Origin: Mesorhizobium sp. M7A.F.Ca.US.008.03.1.1
GTDB lineage: Bacteria; Pseudomonadota; Alphaproteobacteria; Rhizobiales; Rhizobiaceae
DNA: 64,000 nt
Assembly (NCBI RefSeq): GCF_003997495.1
Contig: NZ_RZRU01000026.1
Span: forward strand, 26,346-90,345
Direction: 5' to 3'
Translations under genes and position numbers: made by a program
Shown: positions 25,184-33,440 of the stretch, in pieces
How positions within the stretch are numbered: the first letter of the stretch is position 1
Layout: every line of letters begins with the position of its first letter
The notes under the pieces: model-generated
Seen by the model: only the letters and a program-made list of their open reading frames with translations
What the model was told of the DNA's origin: nothing
Database searches by the model: none

Positions 25184-25816
25184 ATGCCGTCGACCGAACT
25201 GCTCATCGCGTTTTTCGCCACCACGGCGATCTTCGCCTACATTCCCGGCCCGGCCATGCTCTACGCCGCCGCGCAGACGATGGCGCGTGGCCGCTGGTCG
25301 GGCCTGACGGCGGCACTTGGCATTCATCTTGGCGGTTACGTACATGTTTTCGCCGCCGCTGCCGGGCTGTCGGTGCTGTTTCATGCCGTGCCGACGCTCT
25401 ACCTGGCGGTCAAGCTGGTCGGCGCGCTCTATCTGATCTGGCTTGGCGTCTCGCTGTTTCGCAAGCGCGCGGACGGCGATGCGGCGCTGCCAGCGATCGA
25501 ACGGAAATCGGCACGACGTGCCTTTTTCGAGAGCATCACCGTCGAGGTGCTGAATCCAAAGACAGCGATCTTCTTCATGGCGTTCCTGCCGCAGTTCATC
25601 GATGCCTCAGCGGCGTTTCCGGTTTGGCTGCAGTTCGTCGTGTTGGGAACGATCGTCAATCTGATGTTCTCCTCGGCCGATGTCGTCTGCGTATTCTTGG
25701 CGGGCGCCGTGATCGGCCGCTTGCGGCGTTCGAGCCGCGCACAGCGGCTGATGCAGCGGGCCGGCGGCGCGGTGCTGGTCGGGCTTGGCGTCCACGTTGC
25801 CCTGCAGAAGAGCTGA
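25184..25816 (+). CDS. LysE family translocator
   Basis: 210 residues with about six hydrophobic segments. The conserved amphipathic motif IPGPAMLYAAAQTMARGRWSGLTAALGIHLGG is the LysE/RhtB signature, and FFESITVEVLNPKTAIFFMAFLPQF is the second. Members export amino acids or related metabolites from the cytoplasm. GAGGGACAACAA precedes the ATG. It lies between the two LPS heptose operons but has no evident functional link; it may share the bidirectional intergenic promoter region with hldD. Confidence 0.85.
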   Translation: MPSTELLIAFFATTAIFAYIPGPAMLYAAAQTMARGRWSGLTAALGIHLGGYVHVFAAAAGLSVLFHAVPTLYLAVKLVGALYLIWLGVSLFRKRADGDAALPAIERKSARRAFFESITVEVLNPKTAIFFMAFLPQFIDASAAFPVWLQFVVLGTIVNLMFSSADVVCVFLAGAVIGRLRRSSRAQRLMQRAGGAVLVGLGVHVALQKS

Positions 25817-25956
25817 CGCATCGGACAGTCGCGGGTCATGTCCTGACGTTGCGCTGCGTGGATTTGCGGTATATCGGCAGGCATGAACGATCCGGCCCGT
25901 AAATTGACAATTTTCAGCACGATTGAGATTTGCCTTACCCTCGCGTTGCCAGTGAC

Positions 25957-27450
25957 ATGATCAAGCACAATCCGCCTTCCCCCGAACCCCTGCACCGCGC
26001 CATTGCGCGGTTCGGCCAGGCCACCGTGCTGGTGGTCGGCGACTTCATCCTCGATCGTTTCGTCAACGGCGTCATTGAGCGGATCTCGCCGGAGGCGCCG
26101 ATCCCGGTGCTGCATGGGCGCGGCGAGACCTCGACCATGGGCGGCGCCGGCAATGTCGTGGCCAACATCGTTTCGCTCGGCGCGTCCGTCGTTCCCGTGT
26201 CGGTGATCGGCGCTGATTCAGCCGGTGACAATCTGGTGCGCATGCTGCGGGAACTCGGCGCCGATACGGCGGGCCTCTCGCAAGAGCGTGGCCGCATGAC
26301 CTCGTCGAAGAGCCGCTTCAGCGCGCTCAACCAGCAGGTGCTGCGCTTCGACGAGGAAGAGATCAAGCCGCTGGGTGCTGCGGAGCGCGCTGGCCTGATC
26401 CGGCATTTCCGCGATGCGCTGCCGCGCGCCGACATCGTCATCCTGTCCGATTACGGCAAGGGCATCCTGCTCGACGGTGTTGCCGCTGATCTGATCGCCA
26501 TCTGCCGCGAGGCGGGAAAGCCGGTGCTGGTCGACCCGAAGGGCCGCGACTACGCGCGCTATGCCAGGGCGACCGCCATTACCCCCAACCGCAAGGAACT
26601 CGGCGAGGCCGTCGGCCATGCGGTGTTCGCCGATGACGAGATCGTGGCTGCGGCACGCCAGCTGATTTCGGCACATGGCTTCGACTTCGTCGTTGCGACG
26701 CGCAGCGAAAAGGGCATGAGCGTGGTCGGCCCCGACGAGGCGCGCCACATCGCCACCCAGGCGCGCGAAGTGTTCGACGTTTCGGGCGCCGGCGACACGG
26801 TGATCGCGAGCTTCGCGCTGGCGCTGGCCGTAGGCGCCGATACGGTCATGGCGGCTTCGATCGCCAATGCCGCTGGTGGCGTCGTGGTGGGAAAACGCGG
26901 CACCGCGCGGCTGACGGTCGAGGAACTCACCGGCGCGCTGTTCCGCTCGCATGGACCGACGGCCCACAAGGACGCCATCCTCGATGCCACGTCGGCTGCG
27001 CGCATGGTCGCGGCGTGGAAGGAAGAGGGCCTGAGCGTCGGCTTCACCAATGGCTGCTTCGACATCCTGCATGCCGGCCATGTCAGCTTGCTGCACGCGG
27101 CGCGCAGCCAGTGCGACCGGCTGGTGCTCGGCCTCAACAGCGATGCCTCGGTGCGGCGACTGAAGGGCGCCGGCCGGCCGGTCAACGACCAGCACGACCG
27201 CGCCTGTGTGCTGGCAGCACTTGCCTCGGTCGACGCGGTCGTGGTGTTCGAGGAAGATACGCCGCTGGCGCTGATCGAAGCGCTGCTGCCCGACATACTG
27301 GTCAAGGGCGCCGATTACACGGTCGACACCGTGGTCGGCGCCGATGCGGTGCAGAAAGCCGGCGGCCGCGTCGTGCTGGTCGATCTCGTCGCCGGTAAAA
27401 GCACCACCAACACCATTGGCAAATTGCGCGCCGGCGGCACCACAAACTGA
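25957..27450 (+). CDS. hldE: Bifunctional heptose 7-phosphate kinase / heptose 1-phosphate adenylyltransferase
   Basis: 498 residues. Residues about 1-330 form a ribokinase-like kinase domain: GGAGNVVANIVSLGA, KSRFSALNQQVLRFDEEE, and the anion-hole motif DVSGAGDTVIASFALAL with the catalytic aspartate. Residues about 355-498 are the nucleotidyltransferase domain: GFTNGCFDILHAGHVSLL (HxGH motif) and the final KSTTNTIGKLR. The protein phosphorylates D-glycero-beta-D-manno-heptose 7-phosphate and, after GmhB acts, adenylylates the 1-phosphate. The ATG at 25957 is used rather than a TTG upstream. gmhA follows 7 nt downstream. Confidence 0.93.
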   Translation: MIKHNPPSPEPLHRAIARFGQATVLVVGDFILDRFVNGVIERISPEAPIPVLHGRGETSTMGGAGNVVANIVSLGASVVPVSVIGADSAGDNLVRMLRELGADTAGLSQERGRMTSSKSRFSALNQQVLRFDEEEIKPLGAAERAGLIRHFRDALPRADIVILSDYGKGILLDGVAADLIAICREAGKPVLVDPKGRDYARYARATAITPNRKELGEAVGHAVFADDEIVAAARQLISAHGFDFVVATRSEKGMSVVGPDEARHIATQAREVFDVSGAGDTVIASFALALAVGADTVMAASIANAAGGVVVGKRGTARLTVEELTGALFRSHGPTAHKDAILDATSAARMVAAWKEEGLSVGFTNGCFDILHAGHVSLLHAARSQCDRLVLGLNSDASVRRLKGAGRPVNDQHDRACVLAALASVDAVVVFEEDTPLALIEALLPDILVKGADYTVDTVVGADAVQKAGGRVVLVDLVAGKSTTNTIGKLRAGGTTN

Positions 27451-27457
27451 GGGTTTC

Positions 27458-28030
27458 ATGTCCGACTTGAACGATTACCTTGTCCGCTCGGCGGCTGCCA
27501 TATCAGCCATGGTCGAACGGGACCTGACCGGTGAGATGGAGCAGGCAGCGAGCGCGGTGGTGACGGCGCTTTCGTCGGGGAAAGCCTTGCTCATCGCCGG
27601 CAATGGCGGCTCTGCCAGCGACGCCATCCACATTGCCGGCGAACTGGTCGGCCGCTTTCTCAAGGAGCGCAAGGCCTACAATGTCATCGCGTTGCCGGCC
27701 AATGCAGCGGTGCTGACCGCCTGGGGCAACGACTATGGCTTCGACACGGTATTTTCGCGCCAGGTCGAGGCGCATGGCGCGGCCGGCGGCGTGCTTCTGG
27801 CAATCTCGACCAGCGGCAATTCGCCGAGCATCCTCGCCGCCGCCGAACAGGCACGGAGGATGGACATGACGGTGATCGGCATGACCGGCGACACCGGCGG
27901 CAAGCTGAAGCCTCTGTCCGATATCCTGCTCAACGTGCCGTCGACCTCGACGCCGATCATCCAGCAGGGGCATCTGTGCCTTTATCATCATCTGTGCGAG
28001 GTGGTCGAAGCGCGCCTCAGCAATGGCTGA
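27458..28030 (+). CDS. gmhA: Sedoheptulose-7-phosphate isomerase
   Basis: 190 residues, SIS-domain isomerase. Typical segments are LLIAGNGGSASDAIHIAGELVGRFLKERK, the ALPANAAVLTAWGNDYGFDTVFSRQVEA region, and the terminal IIQQGHLCLYHHLCEVVE with zinc-binding His residues. It converts sedoheptulose 7-phosphate to D-glycero-D-manno-heptose 7-phosphate, the committed step of heptose synthesis. GAGGG precedes the ATG; its 3' end overlaps gmhB by 8 nt. Confidence 0.93.
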   Translation: MSDLNDYLVRSAAAISAMVERDLTGEMEQAASAVVTALSSGKALLIAGNGGSASDAIHIAGELVGRFLKERKAYNVIALPANAAVLTAWGNDYGFDTVFSRQVEAHGAAGGVLLAISTSGNSPSILAAAEQARRMDMTVIGMTGDTGGKLKPLSDILLNVPSTSTPIIQQGHLCLYHHLCEVVEARLSNG

Positions 28031-28682
28031 TCCCACGACCTCTGGCGGCTATCCGCTGGCGGAGCCGGGCCTATGGGTCGAGCAGGTCGGCTCAAGGGTG
28101 TTCGCTGCCGGCTCGCCGGCGCTGTTCCTCGATCGCGACGGCACCATCAACGTCGATACGGGCTACCCGGATGATCCGGCCGAAATGGTGCTGCGCGCGG
28201 ATATAGCCGAGGTGATAGCCGCCGCCAACCGGGCCGGCATTCCCGTCATCATCGTCACCAACCAGTCGGGCATCGCGCGCGGCTATTTCGGCTGGGGCGA
28301 TTTCGCCGCCGTCAATGGCCGCGTCCTCGAGCTGCTGCGCGCCGACAGTGCATTCGTCGATATGGTCCTTGCCTGCGCCTATCACGAGGCGGGCTCCGGC
28401 CCGCTCGCGGCCGCAGATCATCCGATGCGCAAGCCCAATCCGGGCATGCTGCTTGAGGCGGCCAGCCGTCTCCGGCTCGATCTGCGGCGTTCGCTGATCG
28501 TCGGCGACAAGGAGGCCGATATGGAGGCGGGACAACGCGCCGGCCTCTCGCAGGGCTGGCTGGTGGACGGGCAAGCGGCTGTCGGACCGGGCTTCACAAT
28601 TCGGCCTTGGTGCGACCGCGCGGACTTCGACGGCCTGCTCGCTGCGATAGCTGCACTTGGGGCCGTTTCGGGCGCGTCGTAA
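28023..28682 (+). CDS. gmhB: D-glycero-D-manno-heptose 1,7-bisphosphate 7-phosphatase-type HAD enzyme
   Basis: 219 residues, HAD superfamily subclass with ALFLDRDGTIN (nucleophile D37, acid D39), VTNQSGIARGYF, KPNPGML and SLIVGDKEADMEAG. Its place in the hldE-gmhA-gmhB overlap operon supports the heptose bisphosphate phosphatase role between the two HldE reactions. The zinc-binding loop of canonical GmhB (Cys-x-His plus Cys-x-Cys) is reduced to C118 and H121 with no downstream cysteine pair. It starts within gmhA and converges with the glycosyltransferase gene. Confidence 0.85.
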   Translation: MADPTTSGGYPLAEPGLWVEQVGSRVFAAGSPALFLDRDGTINVDTGYPDDPAEMVLRADIAEVIAAANRAGIPVIIVTNQSGIARGYFGWGDFAAVNGRVLELLRADSAFVDMVLACAYHEAGSGPLAAADHPMRKPNPGMLLEAASRLRLDLRRSLIVGDKEADMEAGQRAGLSQGWLVDGQAAVGPGFTIRPWCDRADFDGLLAAIAALGAVSGAS

Positions 28683-28686
28683 CGGT

Positions 28687-29481
28687 TTATACCCGATCGT
28701 TGTCTCGCCAGGCTTCATAGAGCTTGGCCTCGGTGGCGAACGAATACACCATCACCAGCATGGAATAGACGAACCCGTGCCGGCCGCACAGGAAGTAGCG
28801 CTTGGCCAGGTAAAACTTCAGGAAGTTGCCAAGCGGCGACAGCACCAGTCTTATCAGGCCAGGCTTCTTGGCTCGTTCGACCAGCGTGGCGACCTTGAAG
28901 CTGGAGTAGGTGTTGGCTCTCGCCAGATCCTCGGCAATAGTCATTTCGCGGCGATGCAGCAGCACGCCATTTTCTATGGTGCCGGTTTCGCCCGGCACCT
29001 CGAACGACTCATGGACCCGCAGATTGAGGTCCATGGTCGCCTTGTCGCGGCGGAAAAGACGCAGCAGCCTGTTGTGCAGCACCCATCGGTGCGCATAGCC
29101 GTAACCCTTCAGCTTGTCGCGGCGCCTGATGTACCATCCGTCGAAAGCGTCATTCCCAAGCTGCGTCACATTCATGATCGACTGCCTGAGAACGTCGTCG
29201 ATGGCCTCGTCGGCTTCAATCGAAAGGCACCACGGTTGCGTGGCCTGATCGAGCGCGAATTGCCGCTGACGAGGAAAGCCCGGCCAATCATTGTGAAACA
29301 GCCGTATCGGGTAGCCCTTGGCGATGAACCCATTCACGACGTCCAGAGTGCTGTCCGTCGAGCCTGAATCGACGACGATGATCTCGGCGCAGAAGTCGAC
29401 GCTTTCCAGGCATTCGCCGATCATGTCGGCCTCGTTCATGCAGATGACCAGCGCCGAAACCGGGCTAGAAAATCGAGTCAT
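28687..29481 (-). CDS. Family 2 glycosyltransferase, WaaE/KdtX-like LPS core enzyme
   Basis: 264 residues, GT-A fold. SALVICMNEADMIGECLESV is the donor-binding start, IIVVDSGSTDSTLDVV follows, and SIEADEAIDD carries the acidic metal/acceptor motif typical of the WaaE/KdtX/LgtF group that adds beta-linked glucose to inner-core heptose. The C-terminal half contains LRVHESFEVPG and a hydrophobic/amphipathic membrane-associating segment. The neighbouring heptose genes support LPS core assembly. The start at 29481 is the first giving a family-like N-terminus. It ends 4 nt from gmhB in convergent orientation. Confidence 0.83.
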   Translation of the reverse strand: MTRFSSPVSALVICMNEADMIGECLESVDFCAEIIVVDSGSTDSTLDVVNGFIAKGYPIRLFHNDWPGFPRQRQFALDQATQPWCLSIEADEAIDDVLRQSIMNVTQLGNDAFDGWYIRRRDKLKGYGYAHRWVLHNRLLRLFRRDKATMDLNLRVHESFEVPGETGTIENGVLLHRREMTIAEDLARANTYSSFKVATLVERAKKPGLIRLVLSPLGNFLKFYLAKRYFLCGRHGFVYSMLVMVYSFATEAKLYEAWRDNDRV

Positions 29482-29550
29482 CGTCCCACCCCACGGCACA
29501 CTGTTCTCGGAATTGGGCTGCCCTGCGCCACCTGTATTGTGCAATCCCGA

Positions 29551-29568
29551 AAGCGCTATGCGCTTTTT
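29551..29568 (+). terminator. Small hairpin with T-run in the gap before lrp
   Basis: AAGCGC and GCGCTT pair around TAT and run into TTTTT (29551-29568). No rightward gene ends here, so its role is unclear. The rest of 29482-29735 shows no gene. Confidence 0.3.
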
Positions 29569-29735
29569 CCCAGGAAAACCGTTACACACTTTTTCTGGAA
29601 TTGCTCTAGGAAACCAACAAGGCGGCTACGGCTGGACATCCGGCCTCACAGGAGTGCCTATCGAACGCCAAAGCGGCGCTGATATGGCGAGGCGTTCAAG
29701 CCGCATCGGCGAAATCCCGCTGCGGTTCAACCGGC

Positions 29736-30215
29736 TCAAGGCTGTGCGAACGAGACCAGCCCTTCGTCCTTGACCCGGCGGATGGTGAGCGCGGTTCGCA
29801 CCGTGTCGACATTCGGGGTCGAGGTCAGTTCCTCGATGACGAAGGTCTGGAAGGCGCCGAGGTCGCTCGCCACGCAATGCAGCAGGAAATCGGATTCGCC
29901 CGACACCATCCAGGCGTCACGTACGATCGGCCAGCCGCGGGTGCGCTCGGCAAAGATGCGCAGCTCGGCATCGGCCTGATGATGCAGGCCGACCAGGCAG
30001 AAGGCAACGATATCGAGGCCGAGCGCTGGTGCGTTGAGCAGAGCGCGGTAGCCACGGATGATGCCAGCTTCCTCAAGGCGCTTGACGCGGCGCAGGCATG
30101 GCGGCGCCGAAATGCCGACGCGGTTCGACAGTTCGACATTGGTCATGCGGCCGTCGCCCTGCAATTCGCGCAGGATCTTCCAGTCGATGGCGTCGAGGTC
30201 GGCCTTGAGCGGCAT
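29736..30215 (-). CDS. lrp: Lrp/AsnC family regulator
   Basis: 159 residues. The N-terminal helix-turn-helix is DWKILRELQGDGRMTNVELSNRVGISAPPCLRRVKRLEEAGIIRGYRALL, followed by the RAM effector domain (DIVAFCLVGLHH, VSGESDFLLHCVASDL). The protein is divergent from trxB and then lsrB, the same order as lrp3-trxB-lsrB described in Sinorhizobium meliloti. There LsrB is reported to activate the lrp gene; the same may hold here. The effector amino acid is not predictable. Confidence 0.87.
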   Translation of the reverse strand: MPLKADLDAIDWKILRELQGDGRMTNVELSNRVGISAPPCLRRVKRLEEAGIIRGYRALLNAPALGLDIVAFCLVGLHHQADAELRIFAERTRGWPIVRDAWMVSGESDFLLHCVASDLGAFQTFVIEELTSTPNVDTVRTALTIRRVKDEGLVSFAQP

Positions 30216-30462
30216 GGGGGCTCTCGATCATGAGGGGCAATACGCAAGAATCTTGCGTGATTTTGTAATTAAACGGCTTCGCTGTCCATTCCATCCTTCG
30301 CCCGTATATTTCGCGGGATCAGCGGGCGACAGGTGTGACAAAGCTTTCCGGGGACGAACTCCAACTTGCCTTGCTGGCGTCGTGGGCAACACTTACATTA
30401 CGCGCGACAATGATCGAGTTTTCCATGCCGCAATTGCCGGCAGCCCTCCGCAGAGGCTTTAG

Positions 30463-31437
30463 ATGACCACCAAGCACGCGCCCGTTCTCATCATCGGTTC
30501 CGGCCCGGCCGGGTATACGGCGGCCGTCTATGCCGCCCGCGCCATGCTGAAGCCGATGCTGGTCGCCGGCCTGCAGCAAGGCGGGCAGTTGATGATCACC
30601 ACCGATGTCGAGAACTATCCCGGCTTCGCCGACCCGATCCAGGGTCCGTGGCTGATGGAGCAGATGCTGAAACAGGCCGAGCATGTCGGCACCGACATCA
30701 TCAACGACATCATCACCGAGGTCGACCTCAACGTGCGACCGTTCCGTGCCAAGGGCGATTCCGGTACCACCTACACCGCCGACGCTCTGATCATCGCCAC
30801 CGGCGCGCAAGCGAAATGGCTGGGCATTCCGACCGAGCAGGACTTCATGGGTTTTGGCGTCTCGGCCTGCGCCACCTGCGACGGCTTCTTCTACCGGGGC
30901 AAGGATGTCGCGGTGATCGGCGGCGGCAATTCAGCAGTGGAAGAGGCGCTCTATCTGTCCAATCTCGCCAGGAGCGTGACGGTCATCCACAGGCGCAGCG
31001 ATTTTCGCGCCGAACGTATCCTGCGCGAGCGGCTTCTGAAGAAGGACAATGTCCGCGTCATCTGGGACACGATCGTCGACGAGATCACCGGTCGGCCCGG
31101 CAAGACGCCGCTGCCGCCCTCGGTCGAGGGGCTGAAGCTCAAGCATGCGGTGACCGGCGAGATGTCGCACCTCAAGATCGACGGCGTGTTCGTGGCCATC
31201 GGCCATGCGCCGGCGGTTGAACTGTTCGCCGGCAAGCTCAAGCAGAAGCCGAACGGCTATCTGTGGACGGCGCCGGATTCGACCCGCACCGATGTGCCGG
31301 GCGTGTTCGCGGCCGGCGATGTGACCGACGATATCTACCGCCAGGCGGTCACGGCAGCGGGGCTCGGCTGCATGGCCGCACTCGAGGCGGAGAAGTATCT
31401 GGCCGGCATCGAAGTGCATCGCGAAGCGGCCGAGTAG
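30463..31437 (+). CDS. trxB: Thioredoxin-disulfide reductase
   Basis: 324 residues. The FAD motif is VLIIGSGPAGYTAAVYAARA, the redox-active disulfide is C136-A-T-C139 (ACATCDGFFYRG), and the NADPH motif is VAVIGGGNSAVEEALYLSNLA. GVFAAGDVTDDIYRQAVTAAGLGCMAALEAEKYL closes the FAD site. It transfers electrons from NADPH to thioredoxin in the cytoplasm. It is 80 nt upstream of lsrB on the same strand. Confidence 0.95.
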   Translation: MTTKHAPVLIIGSGPAGYTAAVYAARAMLKPMLVAGLQQGGQLMITTDVENYPGFADPIQGPWLMEQMLKQAEHVGTDIINDIITEVDLNVRPFRAKGDSGTTYTADALIIATGAQAKWLGIPTEQDFMGFGVSACATCDGFFYRGKDVAVIGGGNSAVEEALYLSNLARSVTVIHRRSDFRAERILRERLLKKDNVRVIWDTIVDEITGRPGKTPLPPSVEGLKLKHAVTGEMSHLKIDGVFVAIGHAPAVELFAGKLKQKPNGYLWTAPDSTRTDVPGVFAAGDVTDDIYRQAVTAAGLGCMAALEAEKYLAGIEVHREAAE

Positions 31438-31517
31438 AGAGTTCAGAGAGCGGCTTAGAAAACGCCGTGTAAAAGCCTGATTTTTCATTCAGACGCCAAA
31501 ACAGAACGAGGGGAATC

Positions 31518-32414
31518 ATGGCGTTGGACTGGGACAAGCTACGCGTGTTTCACGCTGCGGCGGAGGCGGGGTCGTTTACCCATGCGGCCGAGACATTGCA
31601 TCTGTCGCAATCGGCGATCTCGCGGCAGGTCAGCGCGCTCGAGCATGATGTCGGCGTGCCGCTGTTCAACCGCCACGCCCGCGGGCTGGTGTTGACCGAG
31701 CAGGGTGAGATGCTGTTTCGCACGGCGCATGACGTGCTGATGAAGCTGGAGACAATAAAGTCCCGGCTGACCGAGACCAAGGATCGCCCCTCGGGCGTGC
31801 TGCGGGTGACGACGACGGTGGGGCTGGGCGCCGGCTGGCTGACCGAGCGGGTGCAGGAATTCATCGAGCTCTATCCCGAAATCAGCCTGCAGTTGATCCT
31901 CGCCAACGAGGAACTCGACCTCACCATGCGCCAGGCCGATTGTGCCATCCGGCTGCGCCAGCCGCAGCAGCCGGACCTGATCCAACGCCGCCTGTTCACC
32001 GTGCATTTCCATCTCTACGCGGCGCCATCCTATGTCGCCAAGTACGGCAAGCCGTCTTCCGTTGCAGAGCTGAAGGCCCACCGCATCGTCACCTTCGGCG
32101 TGCCGGTGCCGTCGCATCTGTCGGAGCTGAACTGGCTGGAAACGGTCGGTGATTTCGAAGGCGGACAAAGAGTGCCGACGCTGCAGATCAACGACATATT
32201 GTCGATCAAGCGTGCGGTGCAGGGTGGCGCCGGCATCGCCATGCTGCCCGACTATGTGATCAGCAAGGACTCCGATCTGGTGCAGCTGCTGCCGGAGACC
32301 GAGGTGCCGTCTTTCGACACCTATTTTGCCTATCCGGATGCGATGAAGAACCAGGCCAAGCTGCACGTGTTCCGTGACTTTATCATCGCCAAGGCTAGAA
32401 GCTGGTCATTCTAA
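31518..32414 (+). CDS. lsrB: LysR regulator LsrB/VtlR
   Basis: 298 residues. The N-terminus MALDWDKLRVFHAAAEAGSF and the helix-turn-helix LHLSQSAISRQVSALEHDVGVPLFNRHARGL match the VtlR/LsrB subfamily. VtlR in Brucella and Agrobacterium activates AbcR small RNAs; LsrB in S. meliloti controls lrp3, LPS and oxidative-stress genes. The gene order trxB-lsrB and the downstream AbcR-like RNA support the assignment. Only one cysteine (C142) is present in the whole protein, whereas redox-sensing cysteines have been reported for the S. meliloti protein. Confidence 0.88.
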   Translation: MALDWDKLRVFHAAAEAGSFTHAAETLHLSQSAISRQVSALEHDVGVPLFNRHARGLVLTEQGEMLFRTAHDVLMKLETIKSRLTETKDRPSGVLRVTTTVGLGAGWLTERVQEFIELYPEISLQLILANEELDLTMRQADCAIRLRQPQQPDLIQRRLFTVHFHLYAAPSYVAKYGKPSSVAELKAHRIVTFGVPVPSHLSELNWLETVGDFEGGQRVPTLQINDILSIKRAVQGGAGIAMLPDYVISKDSDLVQLLPETEVPSFDTYFAYPDAMKNQAKLHVFRDFIIAKARSWSF

Positions 32415-32448
32415 GCAACGTGCCCTGAGATGGCGCTGCCGGTTTCAC

Positions 32449-32946
32449 CTACCCCCGCCAGGGCGACAGCCGAGGCAGCCAGCCCGGGACGTTGCGGCGG
32501 TAGGTGTCGTATTCGGCGCCGTAGCGGTGGGCCAAGGTCGGCTCCTCGTAGAACCGCACGAACGAGCCCATGGCGATCGCGCCGATGACTGCATAGGCGG
32601 CCAGCATCCAGCTCGAGAACAGCAATGCCTGGCCGAGGATGATCGACAGCACGGCGACATACATCGGGTTGCGGACATGACGGTAGATGCCGCCGATCAC
32701 CAACCTCTCGGTAGGCGCGACCGGGGCGGGCGTGCCGAGGCCCTCAAGCGCGAATCGACCGAAGGCATGCAGCAGCGCTGCGATCGCGGCGGCGATCAGA
32801 AGCCCGCCGACGGGGACAAAGCCCGGCAGACCAGACCACGGCAAGCCCCAGCGATCGGTCAACAGCCACGGCACCAGCCCGGCAACCACGCAGGGCGCCG
32901 CGATGAAGAAGGCCGCACTGCCGGCGATCGCCGAAAACGTGCGCAT
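32449..32946 (-). CDS. Isoprenylcysteine carboxyl methyltransferase/phospholipid methyltransferase family membrane protein
   Basis: 165 residues with four hydrophobic segments. The C-terminal signature IGGIYRHVRNPMYVAVLSIILGQALLF plus VRFYEEPTLAHRYGAEYDTYRRNVPGWLPR is the ICMT/PEMT family SAM- and substrate-binding region (RHPxY-like and EEP...YxxYxxxVPxxxP). The bacterial substrate is unknown. GGGGAGGAAGCAGCCA provides a strong ribosome-binding site for the start at 32946. The gene runs leftward against lsrB and separates it from the sRNA region. Confidence 0.8.
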   Translation of the reverse strand: MRTFSAIAGSAAFFIAAPCVVAGLVPWLLTDRWGLPWSGLPGFVPVGGLLIAAAIAALLHAFGRFALEGLGTPAPVAPTERLVIGGIYRHVRNPMYVAVLSIILGQALLFSSWMLAAYAVIGAIAMGSFVRFYEEPTLAHRYGAEYDTYRRNVPGWLPRLSPWRG

Positions 32947-33145
32947 TGGCTGCTTCCTCCCCGATTGCCTTAGAAATGCACGCCTGCTGCCCGCTTCCAC
33001 ATCATTGCCCAGTTTTGGCATTTCGAGCCGAAAGCCAGCCGAGATTGGCGATTCTGTAGTTGCAATTGCCCGATTCAGCGCTCCATTTCGACGATTCTGC
33101 TGGTCCTATTGGCTTCTGGAATGGGTTAGACCACAGCCTGCGTCT

Positions 33146-33168
33146 TTTTGCATGTGTGTGTTGCAAAA
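33146..33168 (+). promoter_or_regulatory. Candidate VtlR/LsrB binding box upstream of AbcR-like RNA
   Basis: TTTTGCA (33146-33152) and TGCAAAA (33162-33168) are perfect inverted repeats separated by 9 nt and contain a T-N11-A LysR motif. The centre lies about 54 nt upstream of the predicted RNA start, the usual activator position for LysR proteins. Confidence 0.5.
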
Positions 33169-33175
33169 TAGATGC

Positions 33176-33204
33176 TTGTTTCTTGGGCATGATGAGCACA
33201 TATA
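33176..33204 (+). promoter_or_regulatory. Promoter of AbcR-like sRNA
   Basis: TTGTTT (33176-33181) and CATATA (33199-33204) are spaced 17 nt, placing the start near 33211. The weak -35 fits an activator-dependent promoter. Confidence 0.5.
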
Positions 33205-33210
33205 TAGATC

Positions 33211-33324
33211 ATCTCCTGGGCGCGTTCTCCTCCCATTAGCGCCCTCGAGTGTTCCCCTCTGGAGGTTAGCCTTAACAGGCACTCCAATCAAACTCAGCCG
33301 GATCTTCATTGATCCGGCTTTTTT
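33211..33324 (+). ncRNA. abcR: AbcR-like (alpha-r15 family) trans-acting small RNA
   Basis: About 114 nt with three stem-loops. Hairpin 1 pairs GGGCGC (33218-33223) with GCGCCC (33239-33244) and displays CTCCTCCCA in its loop, an anti-Shine-Dalgarno sequence. Hairpin 2 is closed by GAGTG/CACTC (33247-33284) and contains a second such stretch, TTCCCCTCT. The last hairpin, AGCCGGATC/GATCCGGCT (33296-33319), ends in TTTTTT as a Rho-independent terminator. This architecture and the lsrB neighbourhood match AbcR RNAs, which with Hfq repress ABC transporter mRNAs. Family identity was not confirmed by a covariance model. Confidence 0.72.
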
Positions 33325-33440
33325 GTTGCCTGTGCCCTGTTGGGCCGGCCAAAAATTCCATCACAATTGCCACGTAACGGTGACATGTAACCTCTGGTAA
33401 CATATCCCGGACGCCCGCGACCTGCTATGTGGATCATAGG

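Noticed and set aside
32944..32966. GGAAGCAGCC on the minus strand, reminiscent of the SRP RNA tip
   Set aside because: It is the ribosome-binding region of the methyltransferase gene; the partner motif of SRP RNA and the long helix are absent.
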